Shown here: positions 31,515 to 39,181 of the stretch, one piece after another | Numbering within the stretch: position 1 is the stretch's first letter | How the letters are laid out: each line of letters starts with the position of its first letter | Source of the DNA: CAYNYF01 sp964401385 | GTDB lineage: Bacteria; Planctomycetota; Phycisphaerae; SM23-33 | DNA: 39,181 bases | Direction of reading: 5' to 3' | Assembly: GCA_964401385.1 (NCBI GenBank) | Contig: CAYNYF010000036.1 | Span: 1-39,181, forward strand | Program-made: the position numbers and the translations under genes | Notes under the pieces: model-generated | The model's input: only the letters and a program-made list of their open reading frames with translations | Database searches by the model: none | Told to the model about the DNA's origin: nothing

Positions 31515-32753
31515 ATGGGTGATGGCGAGTTCCATCTGACAAAAGGACGTGCTGTTGCGGCAGCAGTATGTCTGGCCATCGGGGGCGTGGTCTGCGTGGC
31601 CCTGATCCGGTCGAACGTCGGCTTCCCCGCCGGCGCGCCGCTTGGCGGGAAAGGGCTCACCGGCCGGGCCGGAAGCGCCTCCCCCAGGGGCTGGGGCGCT
31701 TCCGATTGGCCGATGTATCGCGGCGGGCCAACCCTGTCGGGCGTCGCCTCCGGCGATCTGCCTGACGCCCTGGGGTTGCTTTGGAAGTTCAGAGCGGGCG
31801 GGCCGATCAAGTCCTCTCCCGCCATCGCCGGCGGGCGCGTCTATTTCGGCTCCGACGACGGCAAGGTCTATGCCCTCGACCTCGCCACGGGCGGGAAGGT
31901 CTGGTTCTACCAGACCGCCGACGCCGTGGAAGCGCCCCCGCTGGTGCTGGACGGGCTGGTCTTCATCGGTTCGAGCGACGAGCATCTGTATTGCCTCGAC
32001 GCCGACACCGGCGCGCTGAGATGGAAATACGGGACCGGCGACAAGATTCTGGGCGCGGCGAACTGGGCGGCCGCCCCCGGAGGCGACGGTCGCTGGATAC
32101 TCGTCGGCAGCTATGACAACAAGCTGCATTGCGTCCGCGCTGCCGACGGCAAGGCCGTCTGGACGTACGAAACGGAAAGCTTCATCAACGGCTCGCCGGC
32201 CGTCGTCGACGGCAAGGTGGTCTTCGGCGGTTGCGACAGCAAACTTCACGTCCTCGCCATCGCTGACGGCAAGCGCCTGGCCGCCATTGACACGGGGTCG
32301 TACATCGCCGGCTCGGCGGCACTGGCGGGAAGCTATGCCTATGTCGGGCACTACGGGAACCAGTTGCTCTGTGCCGACACCGTCGCGGGGAGTATTGTCT
32401 GGACGTACGAGGATCGTGATTTTCCGTTCTTCTCTTCGCCGGCGGTTGGAACCGATCGGGTCGTCATTGGCTCCCGCGATAAGCGCCTGCACTGCGTCGA
32501 CCGCCAGAGCGGAGGCCGGCTTTGGAAGTTCCGAACCCGTGGCGAGGTGAACTCCTCGCCGGTCATCTGTGGGAGCAAGGTCGTCGTCGGTTCCGATGAC
32601 GGTCGGTTGTACCTGCTCAGGCTTTCCGACGGCAAGGAGCTCTGGTCTTACGATCTCGGCGGGCCGGTCACCGGCTCGCCCGCGGTCGCCGCCGGAAGGG
32701 TCATCGTCGGCTCCGAAGATGGCTGGCTTTTCACTTTCGGCCCAAAATCTTGA
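31515..32753 (+). CDS. PQQ-like beta-propeller protein with N-terminal anchor/signal
   Basis: This 412-residue protein has a hydrophobic N-terminal helix (AVAAAVCLAIGGVVCVALI) and about eight very regular blades. Examples are VYALDLATGGKVWFY, LYCLDADTGALRWKY, LHCVRAADGKAVWTY, LLCADTVAGSIVWTY, LHCVDRQSGGRLWKF and LYLLRLSDGKELWSY. It resembles BamB-like and PQQ-like propellers. The regularity suggests a scaffold rather than an enzyme. It begins 135 bases after the cyclase with a weak TTGCCC-18-TACCAT promoter (31465-31494) and a TAGGA site, so it may start a new unit with the glycosyltransferase. BamB function in outer-membrane assembly is an alternative reading. Confidence 0.84.
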   Translation: MGDGEFHLTKGRAVAAAVCLAIGGVVCVALIRSNVGFPAGAPLGGKGLTGRAGSASPRGWGASDWPMYRGGPTLSGVASGDLPDALGLLWKFRAGGPIKSSPAIAGGRVYFGSDDGKVYALDLATGGKVWFYQTADAVEAPPLVLDGLVFIGSSDEHLYCLDADTGALRWKYGTGDKILGAANWAAAPGGDGRWILVGSYDNKLHCVRAADGKAVWTYETESFINGSPAVVDGKVVFGGCDSKLHVLAIADGKRLAAIDTGSYIAGSAALAGSYAYVGHYGNQLLCADTVAGSIVWTYEDRDFPFFSSPAVGTDRVVIGSRDKRLHCVDRQSGGRLWKFRTRGEVNSSPVICGSKVVVGSDDGRLYLLRLSDGKELWSYDLGGPVTGSPAVAAGRVIVGSEDGWLFTFGPKS

Positions 32754-32879
32754 CCGCCGCGCGAGCTGCCACGGGTCGGCTGCGTGCCCCGATCGGTGGA
32801 ATTCGCGCCGCTTTCCCGCGGAAGGCGTCCGCCGGGGCGGCGGGCGGCTGAATGCGGCTGGCACCTCTTGGGTGCGACA

Positions 32880-34181
32880 ATGAGAATCGTGCAGATCACG
32901 CCTGGCTCCGGTGATAATTTCTATTGCGAGAACTGCGTTCGTGACAACAGCTCCGTGCAGGTGCTGCGGCGGTCGGGTCACGACGCGATGATGGTGCCGC
33001 TGTATCTGCCGCCGTTGGCCGACCAGCTGCGCCCCCAGGGCGTCGGGCCCATTTTCTTCGGCGGGATCAACGTCTATTTGCAGCAGAAGTTCTCCCTGTT
33101 CCGCAGGACGCCGCGATGGCTCGACCGCCTGTTCGACTCCCCGCGGCTGTTGAAATGGGTTGGCCGGAAGGCATCCATGACCAACGCCCGGGCGCTGGGC
33201 GAGACCACGCTGTCGATGCTGCGAGGCGAGCACGGCCGACAGGTCAAGGAGCTGTCCCGGCTGGTGGAATGGCTCGGTCGCAATGCCCGACCCGATGTGG
33301 TTGTCCTGTCCAACGCACTGCTGGTGGGCCTGGCGCGGCAGATCAAGATAAAGCTTGGCTGCCCCGTGGTTTGCATGCTTCAGGACGAGGATTTTTTCCT
33401 GGACGTGCTGCCTGGGCCGCTGCGGGATCAGGCCTGGGCGGAGCTTTCGCAGCGCTCGGCCGACGTGGACTGCTTTATCGCGGTCTCGAACTTCTACGCC
33501 AACGTCATGCGCGATCGGCTGGGACTGCCCGCCGGCCGCGTCCGCGTGGTGTACAATTGCCTCCCCGCTGACGATTACGTCCCGGCCGACGCCCCGCCCG
33601 ATCCTCCCGTCATCGGCTTCCTGTCGCGGATGTGCCCGGAAAAGGGGCTGGATACACTCATCGAGGCTTTCGTGATTCTCAGGACGGACGCCCGCCTCGG
33701 GGGTCTCCGCCTGCGCGCCGGCGGCGGCAGCACGGTCGATGACGAGGTGTTTCTGGACGGCATTCGCCGTCGGCTGGACGAGTGCGGCCTCCTGGGCGAA
33801 GTGGAACTGCTGCCCAATATGAGCCTTCCCGAGCGGCAGGCTTTTCTGCCGACGCTCTCGGTGTTGTCCGTGCCGGAGAGGCGCGGGCAGGCGTTCGGCC
33901 TGTATATCCTGGAGGCGCTGGCATCAGCCGTGCCGGTGGTTTTGCCGCGGAGCGGGGCGGCGGTGGAGTTGCTGGAGGCCACCGGGGGCGGGATGCTGTA
34001 TGAACCCAACGACCCGCCGAGCCTCGCGGCTGCCCTGGCAAAGCTCCTGGCGGATACCGAGCACGCCCGCGATCTCGGCGCCCGCGGGCGACAAGCGGTG
34101 CTGGAAAAGTTCAACGCCGAGCGGATTGCTGGTAAGCTGCTCGGCGTGTTCCAGGATGTGACGTCGCGGTCCGCCAGGTAG
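32880..34181 (+). CDS. GT4-family glycosyltransferase
   Basis: This 433-residue GT-B fold enzyme starts at MRIVQITPGSGDNFYCENC (ATG 32880); the upstream in-frame ATG at 32784 adds an Arg-rich stretch and is rejected. The N-terminal half has donor/acceptor-domain features (VVVLSNALLVGL, VSNFYANVMRDRLGLP). The C-terminal half carries the GT4 pattern VIGFLSRMCPEKGLDTLIEAF, LLPNMSLPERQAFL and the ExFGxxxxE-like PERRGQAFGLYILEALAS. Glycosyl transfer from an NDP-sugar to a lipid or polysaccharide is expected; acceptor unknown. It follows the PQQ-like gene by 126 bases and precedes an ABC exporter pair. Confidence 0.87.
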   Translation: MRIVQITPGSGDNFYCENCVRDNSSVQVLRRSGHDAMMVPLYLPPLADQLRPQGVGPIFFGGINVYLQQKFSLFRRTPRWLDRLFDSPRLLKWVGRKASMTNARALGETTLSMLRGEHGRQVKELSRLVEWLGRNARPDVVVLSNALLVGLARQIKIKLGCPVVCMLQDEDFFLDVLPGPLRDQAWAELSQRSADVDCFIAVSNFYANVMRDRLGLPAGRVRVVYNCLPADDYVPADAPPDPPVIGFLSRMCPEKGLDTLIEAFVILRTDARLGGLRLRAGGGSTVDDEVFLDGIRRRLDECGLLGEVELLPNMSLPERQAFLPTLSVLSVPERRGQAFGLYILEALASAVPVVLPRSGAAVELLEATGGGMLYEPNDPPSLAAALAKLLADTEHARDLGARGRQAVLEKFNAERIAGKLLGVFQDVTSRSAR

Positions 34182-34246
34182 TCCCACGACATCTCCGGTG
34201 CCAGCCGGCCGGCGGCCTGAGGACGGTGGGTAAGGACTCGAAAGCA

Positions 34247-34954
34247 ATGGATGAAGCAAAGCCCCTGCTGGAACTGGCGCACATATCGAAGCGGTACGAT
34301 TCGCCCGCCGGCGGGGACGGGCTGCTGGTGTTGAAAGACGTCTCGCTGCGATTGGCCGGGGGCGAGTCGGTGGCGATCGTCGGTCCCTCCGGCTCGGGCA
34401 AGAGCACGTTGCTGAACATCATCGGCGGGCTGGACCGCCCGACCTCCGGCAAGGTAATGCTTTCCGGCAGGGACTTGGCCGGGCTGAGCGAAAAGGACCT
34501 GGCAGCCGTCCGCAATCGCGAATTCGGCTTTGTCTTTCAGTTGCATCATCTGCTGCCGCAGTGCACCGTCCTGGAGAATGTACTCGTGCCGACGCTGGTA
34601 CGCGGCCGCCGCGCCGCCGACGAGGCCAACGAGAGAGCCCACCGACTTCTGGAACGCGTCGGGCTGGGTGAGCGGGCGATCTACTTGCCCGGTCAGCTTT
34701 CCGGCGGCGAACGCCAGCGCGTCACCGTGGTCCGGGCGCTGATCAACAACCCCAAGCTGCTGCTGGCGGACGAGCCCACCGGGTCGCTGGACCGGGCTTC
34801 CGCGGAGAACCTCGCCCGGCTGCTGGTGGAGCTTAACCGCGAGGAAGGCGTAACGCTGATCGTCGTGACGCACTCGATGGCGCTGGCGGAGCAGATGTCG
34901 CGCAGGCGGCAGCTCCGCGACGGGCTGCTCCTGGAGCGGGAACCGGTGGCATGA
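34247..34954 (+). CDS. ABC transporter ATP-binding protein (LolD/MacB type)
   Basis: This 235-residue ATPase has Walker A GPSGSGKSTLL, Q-loop FVFQLHHLLPQCTVLENV, signature LSGGERQRV, Walker B LLLADEPTGSLD and the switch histidine VVTHSM. The sequence between Walker A and signature matches the LolD/MacB/FtsE branch. It works with FtsX-type permeases rather than classical transporters. Start ATG 34247 (MDEAKPLLEL) is chosen; GTG 34226 with GAGG upstream adds seven residues and remains possible. The stop overlaps the permease gene by ATGA. Lipoprotein release or export of an envelope substrate is the usual role of such pairs. Confidence 0.93.
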   Translation: MDEAKPLLELAHISKRYDSPAGGDGLLVLKDVSLRLAGGESVAIVGPSGSGKSTLLNIIGGLDRPTSGKVMLSGRDLAGLSEKDLAAVRNREFGFVFQLHHLLPQCTVLENVLVPTLVRGRRAADEANERAHRLLERVGLGERAIYLPGQLSGGERQRVTVVRALINNPKLLLADEPTGSLDRASAENLARLLVELNREEGVTLIVVTHSMALAEQMSRRRQLRDGLLLEREPVA

Positions 34955-37900
34955 GGGCCGCGTCGCTGATCCTGCGCAGTCTTCGCTACTACTGGCGAAC
35001 GCATCTTCCCGTCGTAGCCGGGATGACGGTGGCAAGTGCCGTCGTCGTCGGCGCGCTGGTTGTGGGCGACTCGGTGCGCGGCAGCCTCAAGGCGTTGGCT
35101 CTTGCCCGGCTGGGCGAGACGCGCCTGGCACTGGCGATGGAAGATCGGTTTTTCCGCGAGCAGCTCGCCGACGAGATGGCATCGGCGCTGGCTGCTCCGG
35201 CCGCGCCGGTGCTGCAAGTGCGGGGCCTGGCCGTGACCGACCGGGCCAAGGTCAACGACGTCTACGTTCTGGGCGTCGAAGAACGCTTCTGGGCGTTGGG
35301 TCGGACGGGTATGCCCGCCGAGGAGCCGGGCGGGAATGCCGATCTGGCCGGGCAGGCCGTCATCAACGAGCGGCTCGCGCGGCAGCTCGGGGTCCGTGCC
35401 GGAGACAGCATCGTCCTGGGCGTCGACAAGCCCGGGCTCATGCCCAGAGACGCGCCGCTGGCCGTGGACGTGGGCTCGCGCGCCCGGTTCACCCTCATTG
35501 TCCGGGCGGTTGCCTCCGATGCCCAGTTCGGCCGGTTCAGCCTCCGGGCCGATCAGATCGCCCCCTACAACGTCTTTGTGCCGCTGCGTTGGCTTCAGGA
35601 CGAGCTAGGGCTCGGCAAACGAGCAAACGTGCTCCTGATCGGCGCGGGCAAGAAGGGCGAGGTGACCCCGGAGCGAGCGGCCGCGGCGCTGCACGAGCAT
35701 TGGAAACTTCCCGACATCGGCTTGGAGACACGCAAACTTGCCGACCAGGGCGCAATCGAGCTGCGCAGCGGACGGGTCTTTCTGGATCCGGCTGCGGTGC
35801 GGGCGGCGCTTGCCGCCGCGCCCGATGCCTTGGCGATTCTCACCTACTTCGTCAACGAGCTGCGCGTCGGCGAGCGGGCAGCGCCGTATTCCTTCGTTTC
35901 CGCTGTGGGTGAGATCGCAAACCGGGCGCGTCCGCTCGGAACGGTCCCGGCCAGCCGGCCAGGAACAGACCTGGCCCGACTGCTGCCGCCGGACATGGGC
36001 GACGACGAGATCCTCATCAACGCCTGGCTGGAAAAGAACCTCGACGCCCGGCCGGGCCAGCGACTGACGATGAGTTATTTCGTCCTCGGCCCGATGCGGC
36101 AGCTTACGGAGCGGACGAAGGAGTTTCGCATCCGCGGAGTGGTTCCGCTGGAGCGGCCGGGGGATCCGGAGCTGATGCCGGCGTTTCCCGGACTGGCCGA
36201 CGTTGGCAACTGTCGGGATTGGCAGCCGGGAATTCCCATTGACCTGGGCAGGATTCGAGACGAGGACCAGAAGTACTGGGACGACAATGGGGGCACGCCG
36301 AAGGCCTTCATCACGCTGAAGGCCGGTCAGCCCATGTGGGAAAACGCTTTCGGCAGTCTTACGGCCCTCCGCTGGCCGGCGGCGAAGTATTCCAGGGAAC
36401 AATTGGCCGAGGCGATCCGCCGCCGGCTCGATCCGGTCGCCATGGGGCTTTTTTTCCAACCCGTGCGGAGGCAGGCGCTGGCCGCCAGCACCCAGGCGCT
36501 GGACTTCAGGCAATTGTTCCTGGGCTTGAGCTTCTTCCTGGTTGTGGCGGCCTTTCTGCTGATGGGGCTGCTGTTCGTCTTCGGGATCGTCCAGCGCGGC
36601 CAGCAGGTCGGCACGCTATTGGCGTTGGGCTTCCCTCCGCGACGCGTGCGGCGTTTGCTGTTGAGCGAGGGCGCGGCTCTGGCGCTGCTGGGGACGGTTT
36701 TGGGTGCGCCCCTCGGCCTGCTGTATACGCGGGTGGTGCTTGGCGGACTGTCGACGGTCTGGCGCAGCGCGGTCGCCGCTTCGAAGCTCGGTCTCCACGC
36801 CCGGTCGTCGACCTTGGCGATCGGCTCGGTCGGGGCCTTGCTGGTAGCCGGGGCGATCATGTCCCTGGCGCTGCGCAGGCAGGGGCGGCGCCCGGCCCGG
36901 GAGCTGCTGGCTGGGTTGGATGCCCAATCTGCCTTGCCGGCGCGTTCGGGGACCAAGGGCAGAGCGAGCCTGTGGGTTGCCCTTGTCGGCGCCACGGCCG
37001 CGGTCGTCGCCGTTATCCTGGCGGGTGCAGGCAATGACCAGAAGGCGGTCGGCGCTTTCTTCGCAGCCGGGGCATTGCTCCTGACGGCAGGCGTCGCGTT
37101 GAGCTACCACCTGCTGGCCAAGCTGGCGCGGGCGTCAAAGGCGGCGGGGATGACTTTGGGCAAACTTGGCCTGCGCAACAGCTCCCGGCGGAGGGGTCGC
37201 AGCCTGGCGGTCGTGGCCCTGCTGGCTTGTGGAAGTTTTCTCGTTATTGCGGTGGGCGCCAATCGGCTGCACCGGCCAATCGACGCGCAGCGCCGCTCCT
37301 CCGGCACGGGCGGCTTCGCCTTCTTCGGCCAGTCAGCCATGCAGGTGTTCAGGGATCTGCACACGGCCGCGGGGCGCGAGGCATACGGGCTGGATGCGGC
37401 CGATCTGGCGGGCGTCAAGATCGTGCACGTCAGGGTCCGCGAGGGCGATGATGCAAGCTGCCTGAACCTGAATCGCGCCCAGAAGCCGCGCCTGCTGGGC
37501 GTGCGCCCGGCCAAGCTCAAATCGCGGTTCACCTTCGTTAAGACGGCCGAGGGTTTCGGCGGAAAGGACGGCTGGGAGCTTTTGACCGGCCCCGGCGAGG
37601 ATGACACCGTGCCGGCCATTGGGGACGTCCCGACGATCACCTGGGCGCTGGGAAAATCCGTCGGCGAGACGCTGCCGTACGTGGACGAAATGGGCAGGAC
37701 GTTCCACATCCGCATTGTGGGTTCGGTCGCCAGCTCCATTCTTCAAGGCAGCCTGATCATCTCCGAGGACGATTTTCGCAGGCGTTTCCCGTCGGTCAGC
37801 GGCTACCGGGCGCTCCTGGTGGACTGCCCGCCGGCCAAGGCCGAGCAGGTCGGGCGGGCACTCACCGGCGCCCTGCGGGACGAGGGGCTGGAGTTGATGC

Positions 37901-38322
37901 CGGCAGTGGAGCGGCTGGCGGCGTTCAACGCCGTGCAGAACACCTACCTCTCGATCTTTCAATTGCTGGGAGGTCTGGGTCTGGGCCTGGGCAGCATCGG
38001 CTTGGGCATCGTGGTGCTGCGCAACGTGCTGGAGCGCCGCAGCGAGTTGGCCCTGTTCCGAGCGGTGGGATTTTCCAGGCGTTCGCTTCGCTGGATGATT
38101 TTGTGCGAGCATTGGTGGTTGCTGCTGCTCGGCCTTGCCTGCGGCGTGATTGCGGCGCTGGTGGCGGTGACGCCCGCCTTGCGGGCCCCCGGCGCGCGTG
38201 TGCCGTTTGGCTCGCTTTCGCTGACGCTGCTGGCGGTGGTGGCCAGCGGGGTGGCCTGGACTTACCTGGCGACCGTTGCCGCCGTGCGCGGTCCGCTGCT
38301 GGACGCGCTGCGACATGAATGA
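34951..38322 (+). CDS. Large FtsX/MacB-type ABC transporter permease
   Basis: This 1123-residue permease has a first membrane helix near 12-40 (LPVVAGMTVASAVVVGALVVG). A long extracytoplasmic domain follows to about 520. A first FtsX core comes next (LGLSFFLVVAAFLLMGLLFVFGIVQRGQQVGTLLALGF, split over about 525-565). Further helices lie near 630-730. A second extracytoplasmic part precedes a C-terminal FtsX core (GLGLGSIGLGIVVLRNVLERR, ELALFRAVGF, about 1010-1110). The duplicated FtsX arrangement is typical of large MacB-like permeases common in planctomycetes. It pairs with the overlapping ATPase gene. The substrate is unknown; mechanotransmission of lipids, lipoproteins or surface molecules is the family expectation. 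Confidence 0.88.
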   Translation: MRAASLILRSLRYYWRTHLPVVAGMTVASAVVVGALVVGDSVRGSLKALALARLGETRLALAMEDRFFREQLADEMASALAAPAAPVLQVRGLAVTDRAKVNDVYVLGVEERFWALGRTGMPAEEPGGNADLAGQAVINERLARQLGVRAGDSIVLGVDKPGLMPRDAPLAVDVGSRARFTLIVRAVASDAQFGRFSLRADQIAPYNVFVPLRWLQDELGLGKRANVLLIGAGKKGEVTPERAAAALHEHWKLPDIGLETRKLADQGAIELRSGRVFLDPAAVRAALAAAPDALAILTYFVNELRVGERAAPYSFVSAVGEIANRARPLGTVPASRPGTDLARLLPPDMGDDEILINAWLEKNLDARPGQRLTMSYFVLGPMRQLTERTKEFRIRGVVPLERPGDPELMPAFPGLADVGNCRDWQPGIPIDLGRIRDEDQKYWDDNGGTPKAFITLKAGQPMWENAFGSLTALRWPAAKYSREQLAEAIRRRLDPVAMGLFFQPVRRQALAASTQALDFRQLFLGLSFFLVVAAFLLMGLLFVFGIVQRGQQVGTLLALGFPPRRVRRLLLSEGAALALLGTVLGAPLGLLYTRVVLGGLSTVWRSAVAASKLGLHARSSTLAIGSVGALLVAGAIMSLALRRQGRRPARELLAGLDAQSALPARSGTKGRASLWVALVGATAAVVAVILAGAGNDQKAVGAFFAAGALLLTAGVALSYHLLAKLARASKAAGMTLGKLGLRNSSRRRGRSLAVVALLACGSFLVIAVGANRLHRPIDAQRRSSGTGGFAFFGQSAMQVFRDLHTAAGREAYGLDAADLAGVKIVHVRVREGDDASCLNLNRAQKPRLLGVRPAKLKSRFTFVKTAEGFGGKDGWELLTGPGEDDTVPAIGDVPTITWALGKSVGETLPYVDEMGRTFHIRIVGSVASSILQGSLIISEDDFRRRFPSVSGYRALLVDCPPAKAEQVGRALTGALRDEGLELMPAVERLAAFNAVQNTYLSIFQLLGGLGLGLGSIGLGIVVLRNVLERRSELALFRAVGFSRRSLRWMILCEHWWLLLLGLACGVIAALVAVTPALRAPGARVPFGSLSLTLLAVVASGVAWTYLATVAAVRGPLLDALRHE

Positions 38323-38360
38323 TCGGCGGCCGGCAGCGCCCGTGGGGCCGAAGACGCGTT

Positions 38361-39140
38361 CTACGGCTTGATCACGTCTCGGGCGGTCTTGAGGCGCTTG
38401 CCGAGCTGGTACTCGACGTGGTAGGCGAGCATGGCGTTGATGGCATGGGCCTGCTTATCCGGCAGCTTGGGCCGCTTGCCCGCCTCTGCGGCGGCGAGGG
38501 CGGCGATCCCGGCAAGAGCGGCCGGAGCGACTGCGCGTTTCTCCGTAACGGCTGATTCGCAGTTGCGGCACAGCAGACCGCCGGCGGCGCTGGAAAAGTA
38601 CACGCCTGCGCTCGAGTCTCCAAACGCGGAACGTCGTCCGCGTACACCGCGGCCGAAAGGTTCGCCGCAGGAAACGCATTCAGTCAGTTCTCCGAGCAAG
38701 CCCACGTACCGCAGCAATCGCCATTGGAAGTAGGCCAACACGGCCGGCGGTGAGGCATCGGCCTGGCCCAGCCGGACCAATGCCTTGCTCAACAGATCAA
38801 AGACCTCCGGAGCCGGGTCTTGCTCTGCCAGCAAAGCCCCGGACAATTCCAGCATGCAGAGGCCGGTGTTCAGGCGAGCCAGATCGGCCCGCAAGGCGGC
38901 ATGGCTGACCGTTTCGGCGAACTCCATCAACGTCCCCAGCGATTCGCGGTGCGTGCCGGCGAAGACGCACCGGCCCTCGCTGAAAAGGTCTATCGCGCCG
39001 CCTGACTTGCTCTTGGGTCGCTTGGAGCCCTTGGCCAGCAGGCGGACGGCGCCGTTTTCGCGCGTCAACATGTGGACCACTTGCGATGTTTCGCTGTAGT
39101 CGACGGTGGCGATGCAGATGGCTTCATCGGTCGTGGGCAT
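38361..39140 (-). CDS. recO: DNA repair protein RecO
   Basis: This 259-residue protein matches RecO, which loads RecA with RecR and anneals single strands in the RecF pathway. The N-terminal OB-fold shows DEAICIATVDYSETSQVVHM and GAVRLLAKGSKRPKSK. The helical middle ends in VLAYFQWRLLRYVGLLGELTEC. A zinc finger is formed by CVSCG and LLCRNC about 40 residues apart. Length and layout are normal. ATG 39140 is used; a TAAACT -10-like sequence lies just upstream, but the window ends there. It is convergent with the ABC permease across 38 bases and has no link to the neighbouring pathways. Confidence 0.9.
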   Translation of the reverse strand: MPTTDEAICIATVDYSETSQVVHMLTRENGAVRLLAKGSKRPKSKSGGAIDLFSEGRCVFAGTHRESLGTLMEFAETVSHAALRADLARLNTGLCMLELSGALLAEQDPAPEVFDLLSKALVRLGQADASPPAVLAYFQWRLLRYVGLLGELTECVSCGEPFGRGVRGRRSAFGDSSAGVYFSSAAGGLLCRNCESAVTEKRAVAPAALAGIAALAAAEAGKRPKLPDKQAHAINAMLAYHVEYQLGKRLKTARDVIKP

Positions 39141-39181
39141 GATCCGACCATAGTTTAATCGGTTCGCTCCCGCCTGCCTAG

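Noticed and set aside
31494..33233. Minus-strand frame of 579 codons opposite the PQQ-like and glycosyltransferase genes
   Set aside because: Shadow of two clear genes; composition is Arg/Asp/Gly/Val-rich without motifs.

Overview
The window is a GC-rich, densely coded chromosomal segment of an anaerobic bacterium. I suspect Planctomycetota (Phycisphaerae-like). Pointers are a prepilin-type N-cleavage (FTLIELL) protein, a PEP-CTERM protein, four PQQ-like beta-propeller proteins, and a wealth of Fe-S, radical SAM and formate/NADH modules. The taxonomy is inference; no rRNA or tRNA marker is present.

Layout. (1) 71-222: a phased decamer repeat and a GC hairpin downstream of a minus-strand formate dehydrogenase operon. 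The operon (5198 to 290) encodes NuoE-like, NuoF-like and Mo/W catalytic subunits, the last with Cys rather than selenocysteine. Next to it lie a MobB-MobA fusion (minus) and a plus-strand set of small CQLGCF-motif protein, FdhD and ModE-like regulator. Together this is a formate dehydrogenase locus with its cofactor-maturation genes. (2) 8221-11204 (+): a pseudopilin-like protein, a PEP-CTERM protein, an ECF-S-like membrane protein and a THEP1-like NTPase. (3) 20696 to 11227 (-): seven tightly packed genes. They encode an NHL propeller, an 84-aa Tat four-Cys protein, a Tat polyferredoxin, a NosR/NapH-like membrane Fe-S protein, a membrane-anchored PQQ-like propeller, a NuoE-NuoF fusion with a C-terminal ferredoxin, and an FAD/Fe-S protein that appears to lack the NAD(P)H-binding domain. 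I read this as an undescribed trans-membrane electron-transfer system linking NADH/ferredoxin to extracytoplasmic Fe-S proteins. (4) 22283 to 20799 (-) and 22528-23832 (+): two divergent PQQ-like propeller proteins. (5) 24045-31379 (+): five compact genes. They encode an HdrA-N-like/ferredoxin protein, a radical SAM protein, a DUF116-like/polyprenyl synthase fusion, a small prenyltransferase/cyclase-repeat protein and a squalene-hopene-cyclase-like protein with an intact DxDDT acid motif. I read this as a candidate terpenoid-lipid pathway with a reductive or radical step. (6) 31515-38322 (+): another PQQ-like propeller, a GT4 glycosyltransferase and an ABC ATPase/FtsX-type permease pair. (7) 39140 to 38361 (-): recO.

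The two most interesting loci are regions 3 and 5. Both combine recognisable modules in arrangements I do not know as a described system. All family assignments come from reading motifs by eye; no database search was run. No stretch longer than about 290 bases lacks a gene.
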